64,000 nucleotides of DNA from Psychrobacillus sp048572895 (lineage in GTDB: Bacteria > Bacillota > Bacilli > Bacillales_A > Planococcaceae): contig NZ_CP183878.1 in the NCBI RefSeq assembly GCF_048572895.1, positions 2,418,001-2,482,000 on the forward strand, written 5' to 3'. Under the pieces are notes generated by a model. The model was given only the letters and a program-made list of their open reading frames with translations. It was not told the origin of the DNA and made no database searches. Each line of letters begins with the position of its first letter. Positions within the stretch are counted from its first letter, which is position 1. Made by a program: the position numbers and the translations under genes. Positions 8,137-16,716 of this stretch are shown one piece after another.

Positions 8137-8679
8137 TCACTCCAATCTTCCACTTGCAATTAGTTTTACTTTTATCGAATTGTTGGTTGCTTCTATTATT
8201 TGCAGTTGAAATAACTCTCCTACTTGTTCATCCTGCCAATTATTATCAGACCAATCTCCCCGAATATCTATTAGTATTTCCAAAAATTCATCCGAAATGA
8301 TATGAAGTTTCAGTAACTGCTCTTGATATCCTCTAAAATGCGGGTAAATAGCTAGCACAAATCTATTTAGATAATCTATTAAAGCATCATCGTACATATC
8401 TGCTTTTCTATTTAGAAGAGATGTTTGAACATCTAAAGTTAATTGATTATATTTAATACTAAATGTTTGTAGCCATACATTTGTTTTATATAAGCCAATA
8501 TTATTTATATCAAAAAATTGGCTGCAATTTTGGGAATATTTTTTTATTAAAGCTCTAACTTCTTCGGACTTTCCCATATCTAAGTTCATCTGTAATAGGT
8601 GCATATTATTCAAATAATCATGCATTGTATGGCGAAGTACTTCATTTAAAGTAATTTCGTTATGATTCATATTAGACAC
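8137..8679 (-). CDS. spo0B: Sporulation initiation phosphotransferase Spo0B
   Basis: Spo0B relays phosphate from Spo0F to Spo0A in the sporulation phosphorelay. The 180-residue protein carries the phosphorylatable histidine region LRHTMHDYLNNMHLLQMNLDMGK near residues 15-37, matching the RHxxHD pattern of Spo0B, followed by a degenerate kinase-like C-terminal domain without ATP-binding motifs. Its place between rpmA and obg is the conserved one and supports the call despite weak overall conservation. The start is uncertain: an ATG three codons inside is equally plausible. Confidence 0.88.
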   Translation of the reverse strand: MSNMNHNEITLNEVLRHTMHDYLNNMHLLQMNLDMGKSEEVRALIKKYSQNCSQFFDINNIGLYKTNVWLQTFSIKYNQLTLDVQTSLLNRKADMYDDALIDYLNRFVLAIYPHFRGYQEQLLKLHIISDEFLEILIDIRGDWSDNNWQDEQVGELFQLQIIEATNNSIKVKLIASGRLE

Positions 8680-8770
8680 ATCCCAACATTAACTATCTTT
8701 ACTAGTATAACAGGAATAATTCTATTTTGCTTTTAGAGTATAGCTTACTTTTAAGAAATTTTTGAAATCA

Positions 8771-8797
8771 AAAAGGACTGCATAAATGCAGTCCTTT
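8771..8797 (-). terminator. Terminator after rpmA
   Basis: A near-perfect hairpin (AAAAGGACTGCAT / ATGCAGTCCTTTT with a 1-2 nt spacer) immediately follows rpmA and separates the ribosomal operon from spo0B-obg. T-rich on both sides. Confidence 0.85.
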
Positions 8798-8806
8798 TAT
8801 TATTCA

Positions 8807-9097
8807 TTAAGCTTCTTGAGCTACAGGATATACACTTACTTTTTTCTTGTCGCGGCCGTAACGCTCAAAGCGCACTACACCGTCAACTTTCGCAAAAAGT
8901 GTGTCATCTCCACCACGTCCAACGTTTTCACCTGGATGAATTTTAGTCCCGCGTTGACGGTATAAAATTGATCCACCTGATACGAATTGTCCGTCAGCAC
9001 GTTTAGCGCCTAGACGTTTCGATTGAGAGTCACGACCGTTACGAGTCGAACCTACTCCCTTTTTGGATGCGAAAAACTGAAGATTTAATTTTAACAT
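8807..9097 (-). CDS. rpmA: 50S ribosomal protein L27 with cleavable N-terminal extension
   Basis: A 96-residue L27. The ATG chosen lies 7 nt after AGGAGGT; an in-frame GTG three codons earlier would sit inside that ribosome binding site. The protein begins MLKLNLQFFASKKGVGSTRNG. In Bacillota the first residues up to LQFFA are removed by the protease Prp, exposing the N-terminus that reaches the peptidyl-transferase centre. The Prp gene is the next gene upstream, 12 bp away. The remainder (GGSILYRQRGTKIHPGENVGRGGDDTLFA) is standard L27. Confidence 0.97.
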   Translation of the reverse strand: MLKLNLQFFASKKGVGSTRNGRDSQSKRLGAKRADGQFVSGGSILYRQRGTKIHPGENVGRGGDDTLFAKVDGVVRFERYGRDKKKVSVYPVAQEA

Positions 9098-9109
9098 ATG
9101 TTCCACCTC

Positions 9110-9445
9110 CTACTTTTTGAAGGTTATTTTTATATACTTGGCATAATCTTGCTCAATCGTTTGTAAAGAAACAATCATCGCTTCTAAAATAAGCTGTATT
9201 TGAGCAGCCTTTTCTAGATTTGATATGCTTGGAACTTCGACATATAAATAGCCTCCGTCCCCTTTTTGCTTTATAATGGGCGTGATTTCCGTAAGTGCGA
9301 TCACAGCATTAACTGCACCAAAGGATACAGCAGAAGCTCCTGCGCATACTAAATCTTTACCATGTTCCGCAAAATCGGCATGGCCTTTCATCTCGAAAGA
9401 ATGAATATGACCAGATTGATCTTTTGTTATAGTCACTTTAATCAT
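9110..9445 (-). CDS. prp: Ribosomal-processing cysteine protease Prp (YsxB)
   Basis: Prp cleaves the N-terminal extension of L27. The 111-residue protein shows the catalytic pair as His22 in KGHADF and Cys34 in LVCAGAS, the same positions as in the characterised Staphylococcus enzyme. It lies between rplU and rpmA, 1 bp after rplU and 12 bp before rpmA, so enzyme and substrate are made from one transcript. The cleavable L27 leader is present in the neighbour, which supports an active enzyme. Confidence 0.93.
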   Translation of the reverse strand: MIKVTITKDQSGHIHSFEMKGHADFAEHGKDLVCAGASAVSFGAVNAVIALTEITPIIKQKGDGGYLYVEVPSISNLEKAAQIQLILEAMIVSLQTIEQDYAKYIKITFKK

Positions 9446-9446
9446 C

Positions 9447-9755
9447 TTATAAACTAATAGATTCTACTACTAATTTAGTGTATGGCTGTCTGTGACCTTG
9501 TTTTTTGTGATAGTTCTTTTTCGCTTTGTATTTGAAGACAGTAATTTTTTTAGCTTTGCCATTTTTTACAACTTTCGCTGTAACAGTAGCACCACTCACG
9601 AATGGAGCGCCAACTTTAACTTCTTCTCCACCTACGAATAAAACTTTTTCGAAAGTTACAACTTCATCAGCATTTGCATCTAATTTTTCAATGTAGATTT
9701 CTTGCCCTTGTTCAACTTTGATTTGTTTACCACCAGTTTCAATAATTGCGTACAT
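9447..9755 (-). CDS. rplU: 50S ribosomal protein L21
   Basis: L21 of normal length (102 residues), MYAIIETGGKQIKVEQGQEIYIEKL at the N-terminus and the RNA-binding KITVFKYKAKKNYHKKQGHRQPYT near the C-terminus. It is the first gene of the rplU-prp-rpmA operon and is preceded by a structured leader likely to mediate autoregulation. The ribosome binding site is AGAGGAGG. Confidence 0.97.
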   Translation of the reverse strand: MYAIIETGGKQIKVEQGQEIYIEKLDANADEVVTFEKVLFVGGEEVKVGAPFVSGATVTAKVVKNGKAKKITVFKYKAKKNYHKKQGHRQPYTKLVVESISL

Positions 9756-9866
9756 ACTTGCACCTCCTCTTAGACTAAGACTCGCCTTACAAAAGGTGAT
9801 CCGAAACTCGAATACTTGAACCTTTTCAGAGCGGTTGTAGCAACGGGTGCTGCTACAAACAATAAC
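9756..9866 (-). ncRNA. L21 ribosomal protein leader
   Basis: The 110 nt between the inferred start of transcription and rplU contain a strong hairpin near 9836-9859 (GTAGCAGC ... GTTGCTAC on the minus strand) and a following structured stretch with GAAAAGGTTCAAG and GATCACCTTTTG before the ribosome binding site. Gram-positive rplU genes are known to have an L21 leader in this position that is thought to bind L21. The identification rests on position and the hairpin, not on a covariance search. Confidence 0.6.
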
Positions 9867-9872
9867 ATTAAA

Positions 9873-9901
9873 ATATTATCACACATAATATTTCTAGTCA
9901 A
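9873..9901 (-). promoter_or_regulatory. Sigma-A promoter of the rplU operon
   Basis: On the minus strand TTGACT and TAATAT are separated by exactly 17 nt. The -35 overlaps the stop codon of spoIVFB, so the ribosomal operon has its own promoter. Predicted start of transcription about 9866. Confidence 0.65.
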
Positions 9902-10494
9902 GTGCTTTCCGTAATCCAATCAAATGCAAGCTTGTACTTTCGAAATCTCCAATAAGATAAGTTTTGAAAGACAAGAAACAAAAATATTAGCGTAAAGGCT
10001 AGGCCTTGTGGGAAATATAAACAACTTATCGTAAAAATAATAACGCAAATACAGCCTGAATAACCGATCAGTTCCTCATATCTCTCTGGGAAAATAGAAT
10101 GTATGATTCGCCCTCCATCTAAAGGGAAGATTGGCAAAAGATTTAAGCCCAAAATAAGATATTGAATCATGATAAATATATTAGCTTGAGGAAAATCTAT
10201 GAGCATACCAAATAAGAGTAAAAGAAGTGTACAAAAGGGCCCACCTAGGATTACGCACACCTGTATCGTTTTCGAGAGCTTAGAAAATTGCTCCATCTTT
10301 ATTTCGCCGCCATAAGGTAAAATAGTGCAAGATTGGATTTTGGCCCCCATACAGACTGCAACGAATAGATGACCAAGCTCATGAGCCAACAACGAGCCAA
10401 ATACGAGTGCATACATAGCTATTTCACCGGATAAATAAAAGAACAGAAAAAAAGGTATCATTATAGGGTGTACACGAAATAGTCGTTTATTCAT
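9898..10494 (-). CDS. spoIVFB: Stage IV sporulation intramembrane metalloprotease SpoIVFB
   Basis: SpoIVFB cleaves pro-sigma-K in the outer forespore membrane. The 198-residue protein is a site-2 protease: zinc motif HELGH near residue 39 within a membrane segment, and the second motif LLPIFPLDGGRI near residue 121 with the conserved Asp. Several further hydrophobic segments follow. B. subtilis SpoIVFB is about 290 residues with a C-terminal CBS domain; here the protein ends soon after the last membrane helix, so that ATP-sensing domain is absent. It overlaps spoIVFA by 8 bp. Confidence 0.92.
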   Translation of the reverse strand: MNKRLFRVHPIMIPFFLFFYLSGEIAMYALVFGSLLAHELGHLFVAVCMGAKIQSCTILPYGGEIKMEQFSKLSKTIQVCVILGGPFCTLLLLLFGMLIDFPQANIFIMIQYLILGLNLLPIFPLDGGRIIHSIFPERYEELIGYSGCICVIIFTISCLYFPQGLAFTLIFLFLVFQNLSYWRFRKYKLAFDWITEST

Positions 10495-11032
10495 AGGTTA
10501 CGGCAAGCCACTCAATAAGCTCATCCGTTCCCAACAACTCTCCTTCTTTTTCCACCTGAACGTACAGAATTTCATTTCCAACAGTGCCAAATATGTCTCC
10601 AGCGTTTACGGTCGTATATGGCAATTGACGAAACTCATCTACAAAACCATATGTAGCCGTTTCACCAGTATCATATAAAATAGATAATGTTTTACCAGTC
10701 TTTTTTCTATAACCAGTATAAATAATTAATCCATCATTAGATGCATGCAGCTCTTGGGATTTATCAACTGATAGGACAGCACCGTCTTCTAAAGGCTGAA
10801 TAGATTTATATTCGATTAATGGAGGAGTAGTTACAGGTGCACTAACACTGATTAATTCATCTGAGCGTGTAATCCAAGCAACTACTTGTTTATATATTTC
10901 TGTTGGTCTTTGAGGTTCTAATAATAGGCTGGCATAATTGGTCGATAAAGTACTATTCCCTTCCAATTTTGCTAATAAAACAAATGATAATACAAATATA
11001 AATGAAAGTACCCATTTTCTTTTCGATAGCAT
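10487..11032 (-). CDS. spoIVFA: Stage IV sporulation protein SpoIVFA, M23-like inhibitor of SpoIVFB
   Basis: A 181-residue protein with one N-terminal membrane helix (WVLSFIFVLSFVLLAKL) and an extracytoplasmic C-terminal domain resembling a degenerate LytM/M23 fold (DGLIIYTGYRKKTGKTLSILYDTGETATYG). The usual zinc ligands of M23 peptidases are not visible, as in known SpoIVFA, which holds SpoIVFB inactive until SpoIVB cleaves it. It is shorter than the B. subtilis protein. Gene order and the overlap with spoIVFB make the call firm. Confidence 0.85.
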   Translation of the reverse strand: MLSKRKWVLSFIFVLSFVLLAKLEGNSTLSTNYASLLLEPQRPTEIYKQVVAWITRSDELISVSAPVTTPPLIEYKSIQPLEDGAVLSVDKSQELHASNDGLIIYTGYRKKTGKTLSILYDTGETATYGFVDEFRQLPYTTVNAGDIFGTVGNEILYVQVEKEGELLGTDELIEWLAVTYE

Positions 11033-11129
11033 AACATTCCCCCTAAGAAGAATATATGAAGGTGGAGGCTGTTTAATGAATATATCCTTCTTTTGAAGAG
11101 TTACTGATTAAATAGATTGGAGTATGGTC

Positions 11130-11190
11130 AGACTTATCGAGCTATTTTTTATACTTATTGATCGATTCTGTACGTTCATTGATCGATTCA
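11130..11190. repeat. Short degenerate repeat with GATCGATTC units between minD and spoIVFA
   Basis: The block ATTGATCGATTC occurs twice with an exact 21-bp offset (ATCGA at 11161 and 11182), and a weaker related ATCGA lies 25 bp before. The period matches the 21-bp repeats at 5171, 35892 and 49009, but the unit sequence differs. Confidence 0.5.
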
Positions 11191-11216
11191 CCACTTTCCT
11201 GTGAAAGCCAGTACAT

Positions 11217-11252
11217 AAAAAAACCGACTGCTAAGAATTTCGGCAGTCGGTT
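11217..11252 (-). terminator. Terminator after minD
   Basis: A perfect 10-bp stem AACCGACTGC / GCAGTCGGTT with an 11-nt loop, followed on the minus strand by seven T, lies just past the minD stop codon. Confidence 0.9.
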
Positions 11253-11259
11253 ATATATA

Positions 11260-12060
11260 TTATTTAGAGAAAATAGATTTGATTTTAGAGAAAACTCCCG
11301 TTTTAGGCATATCCATGGACATTAACGGTACGGATTCTCCTAAAATACGGCGTGCGATGTTACGGTACCCAAGTGCCGCTCTATTAGCCGGATTCATAAC
11401 GATAGGTTCACCTTTATTAGAAGAAGTAATAACACTTTCATCGTCCGCAATAATTCCCAATAAATCAATAGATAAGTGAGTAGTAATCTCATTGATATCT
11501 AGTGCATCACCATTATTCATCAAATGCTGACGAATTCGATTGATGATTAGCTTAGGTGGATCTATTGTTTCTTCTTGCTCCAGTAATCCGATAATACGGT
11601 CCGCATCACGTACAGCCGAAATTTCAGGTGTAGTGACTACAATTGCCTTATCCGCGCCAGCAATCGCATTTTTATAGCCCTGCTCAATGCCAGCTGGGCA
11701 ATCAATTAAGACATAATCATATTCACGTTTTAACTCTAAAACAAGTTCTTTCATTTGTTCTGGATTTACGGCATTTTTGTCCACAGTTTGAGCTGCAGGA
11801 AGTAGGTAAAGTCTATCCTCAAAGCGTTTATCTTTCACTAACGCTTGATGAATTTTACAACGTCCTTCTATAACGTCTACTAAATCGTAAATAATTCTGT
11901 TTTCAAGACCGAGAACTACATCCAAATTACGTAATCCAATATCCGTATCCATTAAACAAACTTTTTTCCCTTGCAGGGCCAATGCAGTTCCAAGGTTAGC
12001 TGTTGTTGTCGTTTTACCGACTCCACCTTTACCTGAAGTTATAACGATTGCTTCTCCCAC
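11260..12060 (-). CDS. minD: Septum site-determining ATPase MinD
   Basis: MinD is the membrane-cycling ATPase that recruits MinC to block polar division; in Bacillus it is recruited to the poles through MinJ and DivIVA. The 266-residue protein has the deviant Walker A KGGVGKTTTTANLG near residue 11, DTDIGLRNLDVVLG, and a C-terminal amphipathic helix (GVFSKIKSIFSK) that serves as membrane-targeting sequence. It follows minC by 1 bp. Confidence 0.97.
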   Translation of the reverse strand: MGEAIVITSGKGGVGKTTTTANLGTALALQGKKVCLMDTDIGLRNLDVVLGLENRIIYDLVDVIEGRCKIHQALVKDKRFEDRLYLLPAAQTVDKNAVNPEQMKELVLELKREYDYVLIDCPAGIEQGYKNAIAGADKAIVVTTPEISAVRDADRIIGLLEQEETIDPPKLIINRIRQHLMNNGDALDINEITTHLSIDLLGIIADDESVITSSNKGEPIVMNPANRAALGYRNIARRILGESVPLMSMDMPKTGVFSKIKSIFSK

Positions 12061-12061
12061 A

Positions 12062-12733
12062 TTAGCTTCCTCCTTTAAATGTTGATAAATTAGGTCTTAA
12101 CAGACGAAGATCCTGTAATCGATCAATTGCAATTGAACCATTTGTATGTAAATAAGCACATTCCATTTCAGGATGCTCTGATAAAACAGTCAGCTCATCA
12201 GTCATCGTTTCTACCACATCATTGATGATCAAATGCGTTGCCTCTAGCCAAGATGCAGCTATAACTGCATCCTTGTTTCCAGCTGACCCTGCATGAGCAA
12301 TTCCTTTTAGTCGACCGAGAACGAAAATATTCCCTCCAGCAACGACTCTTCCATTTGGATTCACATCACCGACAACTACCAGATCTCCCAAAGCTGTAAT
12401 GATTTGTCCAGAACGAACAATCCCTACATAAGTCTCTGACTGGTTTTCTAGTAATCTTCTATTACAATCTTCCACTGTCATAACTTCACTTTGAATTTTG
12501 GTCACGCGTAGATGTTCTGTTTGTTGGACGCAAGATATAATCTCTTTCGTCTGTTCATCGTTACAATAACGATAACCTAGATGTAAAAGTACTTCCGCTT
12601 GACCTTCAAACCCTTCATCAGAAACCTTTTTCGTTAATTCATCTAAAAGCTCTGCATATGAACACTGATCGTCTAGGCGTAATACAAGGCCCTCTTTCGT
12701 TCCTTTAATAAATATTAACTGCTTTTTTGTCAA
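12062..12733 (-). CDS. minC: Septum formation inhibitor MinC
   Basis: MinC inhibits FtsZ assembly. The 223-residue protein has the N-terminal FtsZ-interacting domain and a C-terminal beta-helix domain rich in Gly and Val (YVGIVRSGQIITALGDLVVVGDVNPNG) with the typical VNPNGRVVAGGNIFVLGRLKGIAHAG motif that binds MinD. Length is typical for Bacillus. It is 35 bp downstream of mreD in a probable mreBCD-minCD transcript. Confidence 0.95.
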   Translation of the reverse strand: MTKKQLIFIKGTKEGLVLRLDDQCSYAELLDELTKKVSDEGFEGQAEVLLHLGYRYCNDEQTKEIISCVQQTEHLRVTKIQSEVMTVEDCNRRLLENQSETYVGIVRSGQIITALGDLVVVGDVNPNGRVVAGGNIFVLGRLKGIAHAGSAGNKDAVIAASWLEATHLIINDVVETMTDELTVLSEHPEMECAYLHTNGSIAIDRLQDLRLLRPNLSTFKGGS

Positions 12734-12768
12734 TCAAGTCACCTCAGATTTACTGTTAAATCAACAAG

Positions 12769-13296
12769 CTATTTTTGACTCAATAAGGCTTTTTGATTAA
12801 ACCGATTTAGAAGAATATATTTAAAAGCCCATCCGAACATAAATAAAAATACAGCATTTGCTATCATTGTTGGCATGAGATTATGTTGAAAAAAATAAGT
12901 AAATGTCATCGTTTTAATACCGATGAAAGTATAAAACAAGAACAATAATAACTCTACCCCTGTTACTAGAAGCAAGGTGAGAATTGTAGATACCAATAGA
13001 TGTTGGTGAATGTATTTAACCGTAAAACTCGCAACCAAACACATTAGAGGATAAATAAAAGAATATAATCCAATAATATCAATGAAAAAGACATCATACA
13101 AGAGCCCAAAAAACAAACCGTAAAGCATTGCACGTTTCCGGTCATAATAAATGGCTACAAAAATCAGATATATGATAAGAAAACGCGGAACTAATACATA
13201 AAAATCATTATTCAATTCAATCGGCGAGAAAAGACCAAAAATCGGTTCTAAATAGAATAATAGAACCGAAATCGCAATAACTAAAATACGAATCAT
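12769..13296 (-). CDS. mreD: Rod shape-determining membrane protein MreD
   Basis: A 175-residue integral membrane protein with about five to six hydrophobic segments and few charges, typical of MreD, part of the elongasome with MreC, RodA and PBPs. Its start overlaps the mreC stop by 4 bp (ATGA), indicating translational coupling. The gene order mreB-mreC-mreD-minC-minD is that of B. subtilis. Confidence 0.92.
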   Translation of the reverse strand: MIRILVIAISVLLFYLEPIFGLFSPIELNNDFYVLVPRFLIIYLIFVAIYYDRKRAMLYGLFFGLLYDVFFIDIIGLYSFIYPLMCLVASFTVKYIHQHLLVSTILTLLLVTGVELLLFLFYTFIGIKTMTFTYFFQHNLMPTMIANAVFLFMFGWAFKYILLNRFNQKALLSQK

Positions 13297-14195
13297 GAGT
13301 CGTCCCCTACATCTTCAGTTAAATCTGCCTCTGTATTTTCTCCATCTGTACCATCCACTGCAGTAATCGTACGTTTAGAAATAATCACATGATCTAAAAT
13401 AGAGAAACTAGCCGCAGGTTTAACATATGCTAATTGAGTTAATCCGTAGTCATCCGTTGTAACTTCAGTTACCTCTCCGATTAGAATACCTTTCGGGAAG
13501 ATTCCTCCTAGCCCAGAGGTAGTTACTTTTTGACCTACTTTTACTTCATACTCAGAATCTATTCTTTTTAGTATTACTTCTTTGCGTTTTTCGTCATATC
13601 CTTCAATAAGCCCAAAAACTTCTTGATCTTCAGCAATTACAGCTGAAACTCGATAGTTTGGGTTTTGCGTAGATAAAAGTTCGACAGTAGAAGTATAAGG
13701 TGTGGTTAATATCACTTTCCCAATTAGTCCTTGAGAAGTCATCACTGCCATATTTACCTCTATTCCGTGAATCTCGCCTTTATCAATAATAATTTTTTCT
13801 TCCCATTGGTCGGGGTTTCTAGCGATTACAGTCGATTGGATAGGATTATACGAACGAAGATCTTCTTCCTTATCGACAATTTTGCGCAGCTCATCATTTT
13901 CAAGACGTAGATCATTTACAGAAGCTTGAAGTGTTACATAATCTTCTAATCTTACTTTTAATCGCTTATTTTCATCATATGTATTAAGTAAAGATTCTAC
14001 ATTATCAAAAACACCCGTTACATACTGGGTCGGTTTGGAAAACATAGATTGTCCAAAACCGACCACATCTTTGATCAGCTGTTCAGGAAGGGATGCATGA
14101 TTTCGATCTCGCAAAGAAAAGCTGATGAGCGCCACAAGAAAAATCATCCCTACAAGCAGCAATATTAATCGCTTATTCGAAAAAAATTGTGGCAT
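13293..14195 (-). CDS. mreC: Rod shape-determining protein MreC
   Basis: MreC is a bitopic scaffold of the elongasome. The 300-residue protein has one N-terminal membrane helix (LILLLVGMIFLVALISFSL), a coiled coil around residues 65-110, then the paired beta-barrel domain with VMTSQGLIGKVI, VTTSGLGGIFPKGILIGEV and YVKPAASFSILDHVIISK. The C-terminal tail is acidic. It is 13 bp downstream of mreB. Confidence 0.95.
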   Translation of the reverse strand: MPQFFSNKRLILLLVGMIFLVALISFSLRDRNHASLPEQLIKDVVGFGQSMFSKPTQYVTGVFDNVESLLNTYDENKRLKVRLEDYVTLQASVNDLRLENDELRKIVDKEEDLRSYNPIQSTVIARNPDQWEEKIIIDKGEIHGIEVNMAVMTSQGLIGKVILTTPYTSTVELLSTQNPNYRVSAVIAEDQEVFGLIEGYDEKRKEVILKRIDSEYEVKVGQKVTTSGLGGIFPKGILIGEVTEVTTDDYGLTQLAYVKPAASFSILDHVIISKRTITAVDGTDGENTEADLTEDVGDDS

Positions 14196-14208
14196 ATCAC
14201 ACTTCTCC

Positions 14209-15228
14209 TTAGTGTTTTGTTTGTTGTCGTTTCAATATATTCATATGATCTAACGCTTTCCCAGTACCAATTGCAACACAATCTAGCGGATCTTCTGCAA
14301 TAAATACAGGCATATTCGTTTGATCACTGATAACTTTATCTAGGTTTTTCAATAATGCACCACCGCCGGTTAACATGATGCCTCGTTCCATTACATCCGC
14401 CGATAATTCAGGTGGGGTTTGTTCTAATGTCTTTTTCACACCATCAATAATAGAAGAAATTGATTCACGTAACGCATTCGAAATTTCTTTCGAAGTAATT
14501 TCAATCGTTTTAGGCAATCCAGTAACTAGATCACGTCCACGAATATCCATTTTTTCCTCTTGATCGGTTACTCTCGCAGAGCCAATTTCAATTTTAATCG
14601 CTTCCGCTGTACGTTCACCAATCGTTAAATTATACGTTTTACGGATATATGCAGTAATTGCATGGTCCATCGAATCCCCTGCAACACGAACTGATTCACT
14701 TGTAACAATACCGCCTAATGATATAACCGCAACTTCTGTAGTACCTCCACCTATATCAACGACCATACTACCAGTAGGTTCCCACACAGGTAAGTTTGCA
14801 CCAATAGCAGCTGCAAAAGGCTCCTCTATTGTTAGAGCATCACGTGCACCCGCTTGCTTAGCCGCATCAATTACTGCACGTTGCTCCACAGAGGTAATAC
14901 CAAATGGCACACAAATCATCACATTTGGTTTGCTCCATGACATTCCAGATGCTTTCATTGCATTTTTCAAATAATATTCAATCATTGCAGAAGTTGTATC
15001 AAAATCTGCGATAACTCCATCCTTCATAGGACGAATCGCAACTATTGAACCTGGTGTACGACCGATCATATTTTTCGCATCGTTCCCTACCGCTACAATA
15101 GCACCGTTTTGTACGTTTTTCGCTACAACAGATGGCTCTCTAAGCACTATCCCTTTTCCTTTAATGAAAACTAGCGTATTCGCTGTTCCTAAATCTATAC
15201 CCAAATCTCTTGATCCAAATCCAAACAC
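14209..15228 (-). CDS. mreB: Rod shape-determining actin homologue MreB
   Basis: MreB forms membrane-associated filaments that guide lateral wall synthesis. The 339-residue protein shows actin-family motifs: phosphate-1 IDLGTANTLVF, connect-1 KPNVMICVPFGITSVEQRAV, phosphate-2 VVDIGGGTTEVAVISLGG and adenosine motif MLTGGGALLKNLD. Full length with a normal start MFGFGSRDLG. It heads the mre-min gene run after a 95-bp gap from radC. Confidence 0.97.
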   Translation of the reverse strand: MFGFGSRDLGIDLGTANTLVFIKGKGIVLREPSVVAKNVQNGAIVAVGNDAKNMIGRTPGSIVAIRPMKDGVIADFDTTSAMIEYYLKNAMKASGMSWSKPNVMICVPFGITSVEQRAVIDAAKQAGARDALTIEEPFAAAIGANLPVWEPTGSMVVDIGGGTTEVAVISLGGIVTSESVRVAGDSMDHAITAYIRKTYNLTIGERTAEAIKIEIGSARVTDQEEKMDIRGRDLVTGLPKTIEITSKEISNALRESISSIIDGVKKTLEQTPPELSADVMERGIMLTGGGALLKNLDKVISDQTNMPVFIAEDPLDCVAIGTGKALDHMNILKRQQTKH

Positions 15229-15323
15229 AATTATTTACTCCCTTTCTATCTCGAACAAGTTTCACTTCGTTGTCATAAAGTCATAACACTCATTATAACT
15301 GATAGAACGGAAAATGCACAGTG

Positions 15324-16022
15324 TCACATATACCCTTTTTCTTTTAGGCTAATAAACTGGTGATCACCGATAATGACATGATCGAGCAATTCTATGCCCA
15401 TAAGTAATCCTGCCTCATATAGTCTTTTCGTCACATCTATATCTTCAGTTGAAGGTGACGGATTTCCAGAAGGATGATTATGCGCACAAATTATCGAGGC
15501 AGCTGAACGTTTTACAGCTTCGCGGAAAATTTCCCTAGGATGCACTATCGAGGCATTAAGAGAGCCTATAAAAATTGTCTGTTTATGAAGTATTTGATTT
15601 TTTACATTTAGGAAAAGAGTCACGAAATGCTCTTGGTTCAATGAGGTCATATCTTGCATTAGGTAAGTAGCGGCATCTTTCGGAGAACGAATGGTAAATT
15701 TGTCATCTGTCTTTTGTTGGGATAATCTTTTCCCTAGTTCAACTGCCGCTAGTAGTTGGACGGCTTTTGCTTGTCCAATACCTTTAACGGCAGTTATTTC
15801 TTCGATAGAAGCATTTTTTAGTTCCTGAATTTGTTCAAAATAATTAAGGACCCGATTTGCGAGGTGGAGAACTGATTCCTGCTTCGTACCGGTACGAAGC
15901 AGGATTGCGATCAATTCTTGGTTAGATAAGCTTGAGGCCCCTTGTCTGACTAGTCGTTCCCTTGGACGATCTGACACATGCACATCACGAATCATAAGGG
16001 AAGGCGGCAACTTAGTATTCAT
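15324..16022 (-). CDS. radC: RadC/YsxA family JAMM-domain protein
   Basis: A 232-residue protein with an N-terminal helix-hairpin-helix region (ITAVKGIGQAKAVQLLAAVELGKR) and a C-terminal JAB1/MPN-like domain with the metal-binding motif HNHPSGNPSPSTED. The family was named for DNA repair, but a repair role has been disputed and the true function is unsettled. It overlaps maf by 4 bp (ATGA) and lies in the conserved maf-radC-mreB order. Confidence 0.93.
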   Translation of the reverse strand: MNTKLPPSLMIRDVHVSDRPRERLVRQGASSLSNQELIAILLRTGTKQESVLHLANRVLNYFEQIQELKNASIEEITAVKGIGQAKAVQLLAAVELGKRLSQQKTDDKFTIRSPKDAATYLMQDMTSLNQEHFVTLFLNVKNQILHKQTIFIGSLNASIVHPREIFREAVKRSAASIICAHNHPSGNPSPSTEDIDVTKRLYEAGLLMGIELLDHVIIGDHQFISLKEKGYM

Positions 16023-16621
16023 GAGTTCACCACCCGCTCAATTTCTATTAAACGTAGTGATAATAATGCTTTAAACAAGCGACTGATTGGAAGTCCCATT
16101 ACATTATTATAATCTCCCTGGATACTTTCGACGAATAATCCACCCATTGTTTGAATTCCATAAGCCCCTGCTTTATCTAAAGAATCTCCCGTAGCCACAT
16201 AAGCATCTATTTGTTCTTCGGAGAGATCAAAAAATTTCACCGAAGTAGTTTCTGCAAAACTAATCGAACAGCCCTCCCCATAAATAGCAACACCTGTAGA
16301 CACTTGGTGCGTATTTCCGGAAAGTTTTTGTAGAAAGGTTCTTGCTTCAGCATTATCCCTCGGTTTCATCAATAATTCATCCCCAAAGCTTACAATTGTA
16401 TCCGCCGCAATCACAATTGCGGAAGGATTCTCATGTAAGATATCAGTTGTTTTGCCGATAGCGATGTTCATTGCCTCTTCTTCTACTGAAAGATTTCCTT
16501 CGACTATTTCTGCAGCTCCTGAAGCTATCACCTCAAATGGAATACCTAGTTTACTAAAGAGTTCCTTTCTTCTAGGTGACTCACTAGCTAAAATAAAGCG
16601 ATTGTTAGTTGTTAGTTTCAA
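16019..16621 (-). CDS. maf: Maf family nucleotide pyrophosphatase
   Basis: A 200-residue Maf protein with the signature ILASESPRRKELFSKLGIPFEVI at the N-terminus, AADTIVSF and a C-terminal AGAYGIQTMGGLFVESIQGDYNNVMGLP. Maf proteins hydrolyse dTTP, UTP or modified pyrimidine nucleotides and have been linked to septum control in Bacillus. It is translationally coupled to radC. Confidence 0.95.
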   Translation of the reverse strand: MKLTTNNRFILASESPRRKELFSKLGIPFEVIASGAAEIVEGNLSVEEEAMNIAIGKTTDILHENPSAIVIAADTIVSFGDELLMKPRDNAEARTFLQKLSGNTHQVSTGVAIYGEGCSISFAETTSVKFFDLSEEQIDAYVATGDSLDKAGAYGIQTMGGLFVESIQGDYNNVMGLPISRLFKALLSLRLIEIERVVNS

Positions 16622-16716
16622 TTTTTATTCCTCCTTTTCAATAGCATACAAAACTATTGAAAAAATGGAAATTGTGTATAAAAAACAACAATTTAATTTT
16701 CCCCACGAAATAAGCG

